From Bacteroidia bacterium (GTDB lineage: Bacteria > Bacteroidota > Bacteroidia > NS11-12g > UBA9320): DNA of 57,321 nucleotides. Shown in pieces: positions 15,492 through 24,540 of this stretch; the stretch's first letter is position 1; each line of letters starts with the position of its first letter. The stretch is taken from positions 1 to 57,321 of the forward strand of contig JAGVMN010000051.1 in NCBI GenBank assembly GCA_020053795.1, given 5' to 3'. The notes beneath the pieces are model-generated. The model did not search any database and had not been told where the DNA came from. It worked only from the letters and a program-made list of their open reading frames with translations. Both the position numbers and the translations under genes were made by a program.

Positions 15492-16238
15492 ATGGATCAA
15501 CGTCTGATTGCCTTTGACCGTCTGCTCAAAATTATGGATGAATTGAGGGAACGTTGTCCATGGGATAGCGAGCAAACTCTGGAAAGCATCCGTCATCTGA
15601 CGATCGAGGAAACATACGAATTGTCTGATGCCATAATTGATGGCAATATGCCTGAGATTAAAAAAGAACTTGGTGACCTGATGCTTCACATGGTTTTTTA
15701 CAGCAAGATCGCCAGTGAAACCGGAGACTTCGACATCACCGATGTTTTAAACGGTATTTGCGACAAACTGATTTCCCGTCATCCGCATATCTATGGCGAA
15801 GTTCAGGTGGATGGTGCCGAAGAAGTAAAACAAAACTGGGAAAGATTGAAACTGAAAGAAGGAAACCGCTCTGTTTTGTCTGGCGTACCAAATTCATTGC
15901 CCTCATTGGTAAAAGCTATGCGTATGCAAGACAAAGCGGCTCAGATGGGATTTGACTGGCCAAATATTGCACCTGTCTGGGATAAGGTAGAAGAGGAAAT
16001 AACTGAATTTAAAGAAGCCGAAGGAAAGGAAAAAGAAAAGGAATTCGGAGACCTTATTTTCTCATTGGTAAACTATGCCCGATGGTTAAAAATAAATCCT
16101 GATGATGCTCTGGAAATGACTAACCGAAAATTCAAAAAGCGATTTGAAGCAATAGAAACAGTCGCCAAAGAACAGGGCAGAAATCTGAAAGATATGTCAC
16201 TGGCGGAGATGGATGAGATTTGGGATGCATCTAAATAG
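15492..16238 (+). CDS. mazG: Nucleoside triphosphate pyrophosphohydrolase MazG
   Basis: The product is 248 aa, the normal MazG length, with tandem helical MazG folds. The N-terminal domain has CPWDSEQTLESIRHLTIEETYE and KKELGDLMLHMVFY, supplying the EExxE...ExxD metal ligands. The second domain has DKVEEEITEFKEA and KEFGDLIFSLVNYARW. MazG hydrolyses (d)NTPs to NMP and pyrophosphate and is a house-cleaning enzyme. It lies 5 nt after the LytTR regulator. Confidence 0.93.
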   Translation: MDQRLIAFDRLLKIMDELRERCPWDSEQTLESIRHLTIEETYELSDAIIDGNMPEIKKELGDLMLHMVFYSKIASETGDFDITDVLNGICDKLISRHPHIYGEVQVDGAEEVKQNWERLKLKEGNRSVLSGVPNSLPSLVKAMRMQDKAAQMGFDWPNIAPVWDKVEEEITEFKEAEGKEKEKEFGDLIFSLVNYARWLKINPDDALEMTNRKFKKRFEAIETVAKEQGRNLKDMSLAEMDEIWDASK

Positions 16239-16258
16239 TTCTTCAGGGTATTACTTAA

Positions 16259-16789
16259 TTACTTTCCCTCCCCTTTGAAATGATCGTCCTTGTTTTTAAA
16301 AAGGATATTAAAGGTTGTTAAGGAACCGTAAACACGGGTAATATATTGTTGCAGTTGAACCCTGTCCTGATCGTCGAGTTTGGGGTGTGTATTAATATTC
16401 TGTTCCAAAACCCTGAGCCGATCACGCACCATCACTATTTTGTGAAAGAAGGCATCTATGGGTACCTCATGAGATTTGAGGCCGGAATCACCCGGTTCCA
16501 GTATCAGATTTCCGCCCAGCCACTTTTGCCCGAGTTCTACTTTCTCCATGGGGTCGGCATATCGCCGCATGATTCGGATGATGGCATCTTCTACCTCATC
16601 AAAGGTGAGTACATTATTATCTGTTTCAATCAACTCGACAATTTCCAAATCCACAGTTGTTCTTTCGATGTCTCTGAGTCCACCTCTGAAAAAGCTAATG
16701 CTGAAATACTCCAGCGAAATTTTGCAAATAATTCCATCGCCATATTGGCTGTGCTTTACTCTTGTTCCTATTCCTAAATTTTGATTCAC
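16259..16789 (-). CDS. Conserved hypothetical protein with a Tudor-like N-terminus
   Basis: The product is 176 aa from a GTG start. The N-terminal 40 residues (GIGTRVKHSQYGDGIICKI, then FFRGGLRDIERT) resemble the small Tudor/CarD-like beta barrel found at protein ends that bind RNA polymerase or nucleic acid. The rest is charged and probably helical, with RDRLRVLEQNINTHPKLDDQDRVQLQQYITRVYGSL as a possible coiled segment broken by a loop. There is no signal peptide. I know of similar unnamed proteins in Bacteroidota but cannot assign a role. It is convergent with mazG, 20 bp away. Confidence 0.7.
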   Translation of the reverse strand: MNQNLGIGTRVKHSQYGDGIICKISLEYFSISFFRGGLRDIERTTVDLEIVELIETDNNVLTFDEVEDAIIRIMRRYADPMEKVELGQKWLGGNLILEPGDSGLKSHEVPIDAFFHKIVMVRDRLRVLEQNINTHPKLDDQDRVQLQQYITRVYGSLTTFNILFKNKDDHFKGEGK

Positions 16790-16896
16790 GACGATTTTGT
16801 TTAATTATTAATGGTTAAAAAAAAGGAAAAATAACGGCTGGCACCCTTTTTAGCCGATGCACTTTCCCATTCTCAATTCTTTGATTTTTAATTATT

Positions 16897-18582
16897 TCAT
16901 TGAATAGCTTTTTCGACTTGCTCCGTCAACTTCTCACAATATTTCCTGCTTTCTGCTCTTATCCTCCTGGCCTCGGTTGTTAACTGATCGGCTATGGTTC
17001 TATCTTTCAAACCTTTGGCGTTGACCATCACATTCATGCAGGCCCCTTCAATGGCGGTATTGATACACAGGCAACCGACACCGGCATCTGTAATTGAATT
17101 TGGATTACCGGTTTTGATCATTTTCTCCAGAAGCACGTAGGCATTGTTTGCAACAGTCATGACTTCCAGGGGCACTTTCGCGGCATATTCCGATGCGGTT
17201 TCTATGGCAAGCGAACGTATCTTTTTGTCTTCTTCCGTTTCTTTTGGAAGCCTGAAAGCACTCAAAATAGCATTAAAAGACCGGGTATCCTCGTCGGCCA
17301 GAAACAGCAATTTGTTTTTCAAATTTTGACCCTTGACCGCTGTTTCAGAGAATTCTGCAATACGAGCCTCCCACCCTTTTTTGTTGGCAGAAAGGTTGGC
17401 TACCATTGTTCCCAGAGAAGCCCCCAATGCTCCACAAAATGCCGCAACCGTTCCACCTCCGGGTGCCACGCTTTCCGATGCTGCTTCGTCAGCAAATTCA
17501 ATACAGGAAAGGTTCATCAGTTTATTCACCTCTGCTTCCAATCGGTACTCAATAATCTTTTTATGCGGATCAAAAGAACCCAATTCATCCAACCCGAGAG
17601 ATTTGACCGCAATATGAATAAGTTCTTTATCCGAAACACCTTCTGAGCGATCTTGCTTTTTAAGAAAGTACCGGCTAGCTTCAAGCATTGCCTCCAATGG
17701 AATGAGGCCAACCAGTTCACTTCCTGTCACCCGCACCCCGCGGCTTTCTGCACTTTTACAAACCTCATCGAAAAAGACATGTACAGGGGTTACTTTATAG
17801 TTGGTCAGGTTGGCCGAAATCTGTGCCACCCCATACTCTTCAATATACCAGCCAATGGCCTTTACCTCTTTACAAACGCCTGGAACCCTTAATGGTTCTC
17901 CGTTTTCATCCATCACAATTTGTCCTGAATAGGGGTTTCCTTTCCTCACCACTCTTCCGGCTTCTCGAACGTCAAAAGCAATCCTGTTGGCAATTCTAGT
18001 TGATTTAGAGTTGAGATTGACATTGTAGGCAATAAGGAAGTCTCGAGCCCCGATAACGGTAGCTCCTGCCGTAACATTCATTTCTGCTTTACCAAAGTCA
18101 GGTTTCCATTCGGGTCTCTTAATTTTTTCAAAAAAACCTTCATATTCACCCGATCTGATAACAGAGAGGCTATCCCGATCCTTTTTGTCTTGGGCATAAC
18201 CATAGAGATATACAGGAATGTTTGTTTCGGTACCAACTCTTTTGGCCAGTTGTCTGGCATAAGCTGCGGTTTCTTCCATTGAAATCCCTGAGACTGGCAC
18301 CAATGGGCAAACATCAGTAGCACCCATTCGCGGGTGTTCCCCTTTGTGTTTGCTCATATCAATCAGATGTGACGCTTTAACAATCGCCCGAAACGCTGCT
18401 TCAATAACAGGTTCCGGTTCTCCGACAAAAGTAACAACAGTTCTGTTGGTAGCTTTTCCCGAATCTACATCCAGAAGCGTAACACCCTCTACAGATTCTA
18501 TAACATCCGTAATCTGCCTTATTATGGCATGATCCCTCCCTTCGCTAAAATTCGGTACACATTCTATGACTCTTTTCTGCAT
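16897..18582 (-). CDS. ftcD: Bifunctional glutamate formimidoyltransferase / formimidoyltetrahydrofolate cyclodeaminase
   Basis: The product is 561 aa from ATG 18582. The N-terminal transferase (about 1-320) has RVIECVPNFSEGRDHAII, HKGEHPRMGATDVCPLVP and NVTAGATVIGARDFLIAYNV. The C-terminal cyclodeaminase (about 360-555) has ESVAPGGGTVAAFCGALGASLGTMVANL. Together they move the formimino group of formiminoglutamate (from histidine breakdown) to folate and release ammonia. An in-frame extension to 18627 is rejected because a TAnnTTTG box at 18601-18608 lies inside it. No hut genes are adjacent. Confidence 0.93.
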   Translation of the reverse strand: MQKRVIECVPNFSEGRDHAIIRQITDVIESVEGVTLLDVDSGKATNRTVVTFVGEPEPVIEAAFRAIVKASHLIDMSKHKGEHPRMGATDVCPLVPVSGISMEETAAYARQLAKRVGTETNIPVYLYGYAQDKKDRDSLSVIRSGEYEGFFEKIKRPEWKPDFGKAEMNVTAGATVIGARDFLIAYNVNLNSKSTRIANRIAFDVREAGRVVRKGNPYSGQIVMDENGEPLRVPGVCKEVKAIGWYIEEYGVAQISANLTNYKVTPVHVFFDEVCKSAESRGVRVTGSELVGLIPLEAMLEASRYFLKKQDRSEGVSDKELIHIAVKSLGLDELGSFDPHKKIIEYRLEAEVNKLMNLSCIEFADEAASESVAPGGGTVAAFCGALGASLGTMVANLSANKKGWEARIAEFSETAVKGQNLKNKLLFLADEDTRSFNAILSAFRLPKETEEDKKIRSLAIETASEYAAKVPLEVMTVANNAYVLLEKMIKTGNPNSITDAGVGCLCINTAIEGACMNVMVNAKGLKDRTIADQLTTEARRIRAESRKYCEKLTEQVEKAIQ

Positions 18583-18600
18583 AGTGTTTTTTTGGATTGG

Positions 18601-18608
18601 CAAAATTA
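18601..18608 (-). promoter_or_regulatory. -7 promoter box TAATTTTG of ftcD
   Basis: A perfect TAnnTTTG on the minus strand, 18 nt before ATG 18582. It decides the ftcD start against the longer frame. Confidence 0.6.
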
Positions 18609-18645
18609 TGGAATTGATTGCTGACACTTGGCATCCGTGAACAAA

Positions 18646-18674
18646 AAAGCCCTTCCGGTTCTCGAAAGGGCTTT
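18646..18674 (-). terminator. Rho-independent terminator of the T9SS operon
   Basis: AAAGCCCTT at 18646-18654 pairs perfectly with AAGGGCTTT at 18666-18674 around an 11-nt loop. In the minus direction the stem is followed by a T run. It lies 18 nt past the gldN stop and closes the gldK-L-M-N unit. Confidence 0.85.
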
Positions 18675-18691
18675 AGTGATTGAATCATATT

Positions 18692-19540
18692 TTAATATTC
18701 CCAGAGATCATGCTCCAGAATAAAAAGATCGTTCTTAATTCTGTCACTTTCCAATAAAGCTGAGAAAGCATCATCCTGAAAACGTTCCATTCGCTTGATG
18801 TCCAAATCTTCCACATTTGATTCCTTGACAATATAGCTGTCGAACATCCTCATCTCAAAGAAATCATCAAAAGATAAGCGAGCCGCGTCGTTGTAAGTGT
18901 TGAAAACTTCCTGATTCACCAGCAATGGTCTCAGTTCAGTCATTCTCGCCCAGAACAAAGCAACTTCTCCTAACTCAGCACCACTGGACATTTGCATAAA
19001 CATTGGAGCAATAGCAATAATGTTTGCTCTGAAATCCGAGTAATTGTTATCAAAAACCCAGTCCTCCATTATGCGGTACTTCTGTATGTCCTCAGGCTTA
19101 AATGGAATCTGCAATACAGTATCTCTTGTTGCTGTTTCGTCATCCGGATACATCCAATCCTGAATGGTGGTCGGATATTCCGATCCACCTCTCGCTTTAA
19201 GCTCATCCGGGGTATAAAAAGAGGTGAGTGAGTCGTTAAGGTAGGCTGTAATGCCTCCTTCGGCCGAACCACCTTTGTACGCAGCTTCGGTAATCACACG
19301 GTAAAACGGATTTCTCGGCCAGTGCATAACCAAATTTTGTTTTTGTCTGGCATCAATCACACGGTGTATTCGTTTGTAATACTTAACGTTTCCTTCACGG
19401 ATATAACGGTGTGGGATCACTTTCCGCTCTTTCACCGCATCCGCACGATAGGTCCAATCTTCATAACTGGACTGTGAGAATGCATTACCTCCCACCGTCA
19501 GTCCGAGTACACAAATTATGATTCTTTTCAACTTGCTCAT
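18692..19540 (-). CDS. gldN: Type IX secretion / gliding protein GldN
   Basis: The product is 282 aa with a signal peptide (IIICVLGLTVGGNAFSQ). The mature protein has the GldN/PorN pattern: KVIPHRYIREGNVKYYKRIHRVIDARQKQN, then MHWPRNPFYRVI and YLNDSLTSFYTPDEL. GldN/PorN forms periplasmic rings with GldK/PorK under the outer membrane and is required for T9SS assembly. It is the last gene of the operon, 69 bp after gldM, followed by a terminator. Confidence 0.92.
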   Translation of the reverse strand: MSKLKRIIICVLGLTVGGNAFSQSSYEDWTYRADAVKERKVIPHRYIREGNVKYYKRIHRVIDARQKQNLVMHWPRNPFYRVITEAAYKGGSAEGGITAYLNDSLTSFYTPDELKARGGSEYPTTIQDWMYPDDETATRDTVLQIPFKPEDIQKYRIMEDWVFDNNYSDFRANIIAIAPMFMQMSSGAELGEVALFWARMTELRPLLVNQEVFNTYNDAARLSFDDFFEMRMFDSYIVKESNVEDLDIKRMERFQDDAFSALLESDRIKNDLFILEHDLWEY

Positions 19541-19609
19541 ATCCTTTCGTTTTTTAAATTCGATGATCTATACTCAAATTACTATATTGCATTTCCTTTT
19601 GAAGACACC

Positions 19610-21193
19610 TTAAATTATCTCAATAAAAAGTGGCAATAATGCTTTTTCCTTACCATCCGGCCCCTTAGCATAAATCTTATCTACGATCAGCTTGTCGCCT
19701 TTTTTGGCTGATTGAAGAGCCGCTTTCATCTGTGGGGTAATAGCTGCACCATTACCTTGCAGCAGGACTGCATCCATTTTTCTGGGTACAAAAATAAATT
19801 GATATCGGGTTACTGTAAATTTAATACCCTCAAACGCAAATCCTTCTCCCATGCTTGCTACCATAGAATTTTGAGATATTAATGCTTCTTTGGGACATGG
19901 TCTTCCTGATTCCTGAAGACCCCATTTTGCTTCTGGCTTAGGAAGATTTCTAACCCTATATTTCATTTCTCCCATTTTTCTGCTAGATCCATCACGCATT
20001 TTTGCAGTTGCCATTATGGTAGCATCTCTACCGGCAGTAAGATTTGCATTATAATTACCTCTGCCATCCGACACCAGGCTACCACCCACCATGCTTGGGG
20101 TGATATCTTTTGGAGCAAAACCGGGAACAGAAATAGAAATAGGATTGGGTATGCCTATATATAATACGTTCATGGCAGTAGCTGAAATTGTGGCCTGTCC
20201 CTGAAAGGCCTGATATTCAGCTTCAAATTTGTAAGGAACCACTCCTTTATCCGTTGCAACATTAATTACTCCATCCCATTTAACAACACCTTGTGAAGAA
20301 GGAGTAACTTCGTAAATTCCTTTTCCATCAATCATTTCCAGCTTCCTCCCTCCTACCAAAATCTCATGTTCTGATTTGCTATTTGAGGCCACTAACAAAA
20401 CTTGAGCCTTATATTTCTCGCCAACCATCACCGTACTTGAAGGAGCTATAACCGCTGCCGTCAATACGTCAAAACTTACTTTGCCTTCATCAATTCCTGC
20501 AGAAAGTGCATTTATTACAGCCGATTCCGTATTCTTAGTATCATTCTGTATTTTAGTGAGCATTGTTATAACGCCCGCCAATGGTGAGTGTTCAAAATAA
20601 ACGGAAGCCCATGTTTGAGTTCTCCCCGGCTCATTTTCGGCCCTCAGGTCAGAACGACTTTCGATGTCTTTAATTAATGAAAGTCCCACATGAACTTTGT
20701 CATTGGTGTCTTTTAATAAAGCAATAAGATCATTTCTGGTTTTATTAACCCGATTTTGCAAATCTCTGGCCCTGGCATCTTTTGGATCTTTAAAAAAGTA
20801 ATGGGCGTGTCGTTCAATATTATCTGCCTGAATTAATTCCATATCACCACTTGGTTCACCCTTTTCAGGTTTAGCTCTGCCATCAGTTCTTTTAATCAAA
20901 TCATCTTTTATTTTCTGAATATAAGAAACGAAACTGTCGGCAATTTGCTGAGCCTTTAAAGCACGGTTATAGAAAGGCACTACCTCCGGTCTGTTCCCTG
21001 CAGCTTCCTTAAATGCTTTCATTATATTTACATTCTTCGCATCTAAATTAGCTTGCGATTTATTAAAACTCACCTCAATCAGGTGAAATGCTTTCAAAAT
21101 TTCCTTTGAAACGTTTAAAGCAAGAAGAGCCATCAACACAAGATACATCATGTTAATCATCTTCTGCCTTGGTGATAATTTACCTCCCGACAT
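19610..21193 (-). CDS. gldM: Type IX secretion / gliding motor protein GldM
   Basis: The product is 527 aa. The start MSGGKLSPRQKMINMMYLVLMALLALNVS is the cytoplasmic lead and the single transmembrane helix of GldM/PorM. The long periplasmic part carries the helical D1 region (about 40-220) and beta domains with GYPNP-like repeats (YIGIPNPISISVPG about 340; FAPKDI). GldM and GldL form the proton-driven rotary motor that powers T9SS secretion and gliding; GldM spans the periplasm to the GldK/N rings. It is 54 bp after gldL. Confidence 0.95.
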   Translation of the reverse strand: MSGGKLSPRQKMINMMYLVLMALLALNVSKEILKAFHLIEVSFNKSQANLDAKNVNIMKAFKEAAGNRPEVVPFYNRALKAQQIADSFVSYIQKIKDDLIKRTDGRAKPEKGEPSGDMELIQADNIERHAHYFFKDPKDARARDLQNRVNKTRNDLIALLKDTNDKVHVGLSLIKDIESRSDLRAENEPGRTQTWASVYFEHSPLAGVITMLTKIQNDTKNTESAVINALSAGIDEGKVSFDVLTAAVIAPSSTVMVGEKYKAQVLLVASNSKSEHEILVGGRKLEMIDGKGIYEVTPSSQGVVKWDGVINVATDKGVVPYKFEAEYQAFQGQATISATAMNVLYIGIPNPISISVPGFAPKDITPSMVGGSLVSDGRGNYNANLTAGRDATIMATAKMRDGSSRKMGEMKYRVRNLPKPEAKWGLQESGRPCPKEALISQNSMVASMGEGFAFEGIKFTVTRYQFIFVPRKMDAVLLQGNGAAITPQMKAALQSAKKGDKLIVDKIYAKGPDGKEKALLPLFIEII

Positions 21194-21247
21194 ATTATTC
21201 TGGTTTTAGTTGTTTTTCTGGTGTAAAATTCTTCACAATGACATAAA

Positions 21248-21892
21248 TCACCGGGCTGCCGGTCTCATTGCGTTGATCATGCCTCCGTAAATTCCGTTCA
21301 GGGTTTGGATATTCTTATCGAATGTCACCAAAGTGTCACTAACGCTCGTCAACTGATCGGTTGATTGTTTAAACGTTTCAGCATTATCTGCCAAACTGTT
21401 AAGGGCATCAACTGCTCTTGAGTAAGTCGTATTCATACCCATCAAAGATGTTGATGCTTTCTGTACATTCTCAACATACTCACGGGTTGCAACCGTGGCT
21501 CCTGATAAGTCTGCCATGTTTCCAACATTTTCGCTCAGCGAACGCAAACCGGTCCCAAGGCCTTCTATTAATTCAGGCCCAACCTGTGCCTCAGCCAGCA
21601 TTTTATCCAATTGCTGAGAAATTGTTTCTTTTTTACTTTTTGCATCATCCGAATCCATTCCGGCCAACTCTGGATATACCAAGGTCCAATCCAACTCCTC
21701 ATGAACCGGCTCAAACGCCGAGACCGCGAAAATAAAAGCCTCAACGCTCATACCAATGATCAATGCTAAGTCTGCCCCGGGAAGGTGAATAATTTTAAAC
21801 AGAGCTCCGATAATGACAACCGAGGCTCCTAATCCATAGGCCATTGCCATGAATTTTTTCCATTTTTTGCTTTCAAATACACTTTGGCTCAT
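21248..21892 (-). CDS. gldL: Type IX secretion / gliding motor protein GldL
   Basis: The product is 214 aa. Two N-terminal transmembrane helices (FMAMAYGLGASVVIIGALFKII and ALIIGMSVEAFIFAVSAF) include the membrane glutamate used for proton coupling. The HEELDWTLVYPEL segment and a cytoplasmic helical tail with many Leu, Ser and Thr follow. It forms the pentameric stator around the GldM dimer. The tail here is shorter than in some gliders. Confidence 0.94.
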   Translation of the reverse strand: MSQSVFESKKWKKFMAMAYGLGASVVIIGALFKIIHLPGADLALIIGMSVEAFIFAVSAFEPVHEELDWTLVYPELAGMDSDDAKSKKETISQQLDKMLAEAQVGPELIEGLGTGLRSLSENVGNMADLSGATVATREYVENVQKASTSLMGMNTTYSRAVDALNSLADNAETFKQSTDQLTSVSDTLVTFDKNIQTLNGIYGGMINAMRPAAR

Positions 21893-21962
21893 CTTTTTTT
21901 AGATTTTAGGTTTTGTAAAAATTTATTTAATTTGTTTCTATTTAATTACTTTTTTGTGACCA

Positions 21963-23240
21963 TTACTTACTGTCAAGGGCTGATCTTCCGATATGGCTTT
22001 GAACACAACGAAATCCAATAAATGATTTTGCTGTATCCTGATATTCATAACTTCTTGATCCATTCTGAATAAAATAAGCAATGTCCTTCCAACTGCCACC
22101 TCTTATTACTTTGCGAGACTGAGACATATAGTTTGGACCGTCCACTTCTTTCTTTGCATCGTACCTGTAATCAGGGTTCAGGTCATGAGTAAACTGAGTT
22201 GCGGATTCGGCGTATGCATTTATTGTCCATTCTGCAACGTTTCCGGCCATGTTATATAATCCATAGTCATTAGGAAAATAAGCATCGCCTCTTACAGGGT
22301 ACATTCCACCGTCATCCATATAGTTACCTCTGTTTGGTTTGAAGTTGGCCAGAAAACAACCTTTGCTGTTTCTGGTATAGGGACCACCCCATGGATACAT
22401 ATTATTATCGCGACCACCTCTGGCAGCATATTCCCATTCATACTCAGTTGGCAAACGAAAATCTTCTGTTATAGGCTCATCCTCTTTATCCCACCAGGTA
22501 TTTCTGTATTCGGTTCTCCAATGACAAAATGCATTTGCCTGTTTCCAGTTTACGCCAACAACAGGATAATCGTCATACTTTGGATGCCAGAAATACTGAC
22601 GGGTCATAGGGTCGTTGTAAGAGAAACTGAAATCACGAATCCATGCCAGTGTATCAGGATATATATGAACTTTTTCTTTCTTGATTAATTGTGCTCTGGA
22701 GTTTTTCTGGTTTCCTTCTTCGTCGCGGTCAAAGGCAGCGGTATGCATGTCAATCCACTGATATTCGAAAATTAACTTTCTGGAATCAATTTCTCTTTTA
22801 TTGCGGTAGCGTTCGTTTGGCTTGTAATACATGAACTCCAAATCCTCACGACTATCTTCCCAGTTAATTTCCTGTTTATAGTCAAGTGTGATAACTCCGT
22901 CGTCATCTTCTAAAATATAATCTAAAGCTCTGCGGGCTATCGAATCAATAACATACTCAACAAACTGGCGGTATTCGTTGTTGGTAATCTCCGTATCATC
23001 AACCCACATGGCATGAATTGATACCTGTTTGTTAGGTGCAATATATGAACGGAAAATATCCTGATCACTTTGTCCTGTGTGAAAAGTACCGGTTGGAATG
23101 TAAACCATTCCATAAGGCTGCGGGTGAAACCACGGCCTGCGACCTTCTACACCAGTAAGATCACCTTTATTATTGTTTAATCCGCAACTGTAAAGTGCGA
23201 AAAAACCGAACGCAAACAACACCTTTGACATCTTTCTCAT
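21963..23240 (-). CDS. gldK: Type IX secretion lipoprotein GldK
   Basis: About 425 aa from ATG 23240 (MRKMSKVLF). An in-frame extension to 23276 has no signal-peptide character. The lipobox is ALYSC with lipid Cys19. The body is a formylglycine-generating-enzyme-like (FGE/SUMF) fold: MVYIPTGTFHTGQSDQD, MWVDDTEITNNEYRQFVEYV, FRLPTEYEWEYAARGG, GNVAEWT and RGGSWKD, ending IGFRCV. In T9SS this fold is structural: GldK/PorK makes outer-membrane-associated rings with GldN. It is followed by gldL after 70 bp. Confidence 0.95.
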   Translation of the reverse strand: MRKMSKVLFAFGFFALYSCGLNNNKGDLTGVEGRRPWFHPQPYGMVYIPTGTFHTGQSDQDIFRSYIAPNKQVSIHAMWVDDTEITNNEYRQFVEYVIDSIARRALDYILEDDDGVITLDYKQEINWEDSREDLEFMYYKPNERYRNKREIDSRKLIFEYQWIDMHTAAFDRDEEGNQKNSRAQLIKKEKVHIYPDTLAWIRDFSFSYNDPMTRQYFWHPKYDDYPVVGVNWKQANAFCHWRTEYRNTWWDKEDEPITEDFRLPTEYEWEYAARGGRDNNMYPWGGPYTRNSKGCFLANFKPNRGNYMDDGGMYPVRGDAYFPNDYGLYNMAGNVAEWTINAYAESATQFTHDLNPDYRYDAKKEVDGPNYMSQSRKVIRGGSWKDIAYFIQNGSRSYEYQDTAKSFIGFRCVQSHIGRSALDSK

Positions 23241-23360
23241 ACTTACTTCTTTTGCAATGAATCTACAATTATACAATGTTCGATTTAAATTTCAAGTTTT
23301 TATTGAACCATCGAAAATATAAACGCCTCATTTGGTGATATATTTTATACTCAAAAAAAA

Positions 23361-24449
23361 TTAATTGTGACGAACGTTCTTTTTGTATTCAATCGTTTTC
23401 TTAATAGTCGGGGGCTGAAAGCAATAACTTACAAATACTTCATGTGTGTTGTTTCCCGCCTCCCTCAACCTGCTAAGCGTAATATCATAAGAATACCCAA
23501 CCTGCAGTTCTTTTCTTATATAGCCCAACATAATGGTAATAGCATCTATATTTCCCCACTGTCGGTAACCAAGCCCACCGCGAATTGTTTTAGAATATAA
23601 TGCGGTAACATTAAGATCAAATTGCGGTCTTGAACTGGCGTTGATCATCACTTGTTTAATTAATACTGCAGGTTCCAATGACCATACAGGATTCAGATAC
23701 CAGTCGTTAACCCCTGAGACAAGATAATATTGTAAAGCAGTGGTATGGTTGAGTGTTGCAGATTGTCCATTTTGCATAGTGAGCGAAAGATTATACTTTG
23801 GTGCATTCAAATGGCGGGCAGAAAATCCGGCATAAAATTTCTGGAAATTACTGGAACCAATCCTGTCCTGCCGATAGTAAACACCAATTCCTGCATCAGG
23901 CTTAATCTGAGATCCACCGGTAAAGGGAATATTAGGATCATTTGGATCCAATGACTTAAATTTGGGGGTGATATAGCCAAACTGAGTGATACCTATTTCT
24001 GGTCCGACGGCCAATAATGCCCCACGTGAAGGCATTCTGAAATGATACGCTGCCTGAAGTCGTACAGATGTGGTCTTAAAGAAAATGACTTTATCATCAG
24101 TAACGGCTAGTCCAATACCAATACTGTTTCGGTTACCTTTCCATGCTATTTGTGTTCCAAAATTAAAGGCATAAGTAGTTGGAGCCACATCCTGAATGAC
24201 ATCATTCTTGTTTTGCACTTTGTAATCTGTTCCCCGGACTATTGTGTAGTCATCATAATTTAACCACTGTTTGTGAAAAAGGGCATTGACGCAATAATAT
24301 TCATCCCGTTCTCCTGCAGCGGCAGGATTATAAGATTGTTTTATTGATTTAAAATGTGAAAAATATGGATCTTGCTGTGCTTTTGATACTGCGAATGAAC
24401 ATACAAAACAAACCACCACAATACTTTTAATCCTATTTCTAATATTCAT
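23361..24449 (-). CDS. PorP/SprF family T9SS outer-membrane protein
   Basis: The product is 362 aa with a signal peptide (FVCSFAVSKAQQ). QQDPYFSHFKSIKQSYNPAAAG is the hallmark start of mature PorP/SprF proteins, and the remainder is an aromatic-rich beta barrel (GIGLAVTDDKVIFFKTT, GYIRKELQVGYSYDITLSRLR). Members assist T9SS function or surface attachment of specific cargo such as SprB. It lies directly upstream of gldK, the same place as porP before porK-L-M-N. I leave the symbol open because several paralogues usually exist. Confidence 0.9.
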   Translation of the reverse strand: MNIRNRIKSIVVVCFVCSFAVSKAQQDPYFSHFKSIKQSYNPAAAGERDEYYCVNALFHKQWLNYDDYTIVRGTDYKVQNKNDVIQDVAPTTYAFNFGTQIAWKGNRNSIGIGLAVTDDKVIFFKTTSVRLQAAYHFRMPSRGALLAVGPEIGITQFGYITPKFKSLDPNDPNIPFTGGSQIKPDAGIGVYYRQDRIGSSNFQKFYAGFSARHLNAPKYNLSLTMQNGQSATLNHTTALQYYLVSGVNDWYLNPVWSLEPAVLIKQVMINASSRPQFDLNVTALYSKTIRGGLGYRQWGNIDAITIMLGYIRKELQVGYSYDITLSRLREAGNNTHEVFVSYCFQPPTIKKTIEYKKNVRHN

Positions 24450-24540
24450 ATTGGCTTAACTAAGGCACAAATTAAATTACTAACAAGATACAATGCAAGC
24501 CTTTATATATCATTCAACGAAAAAGTTTTTCAATTAATGT

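Noticed and set aside
18583-18627. N-terminal extension of FtcD
   Set aside because: It overlaps a perfect TAnnTTTG box and adds residues not found in the family, which begins with the QKRVIECVPNFSEG type.
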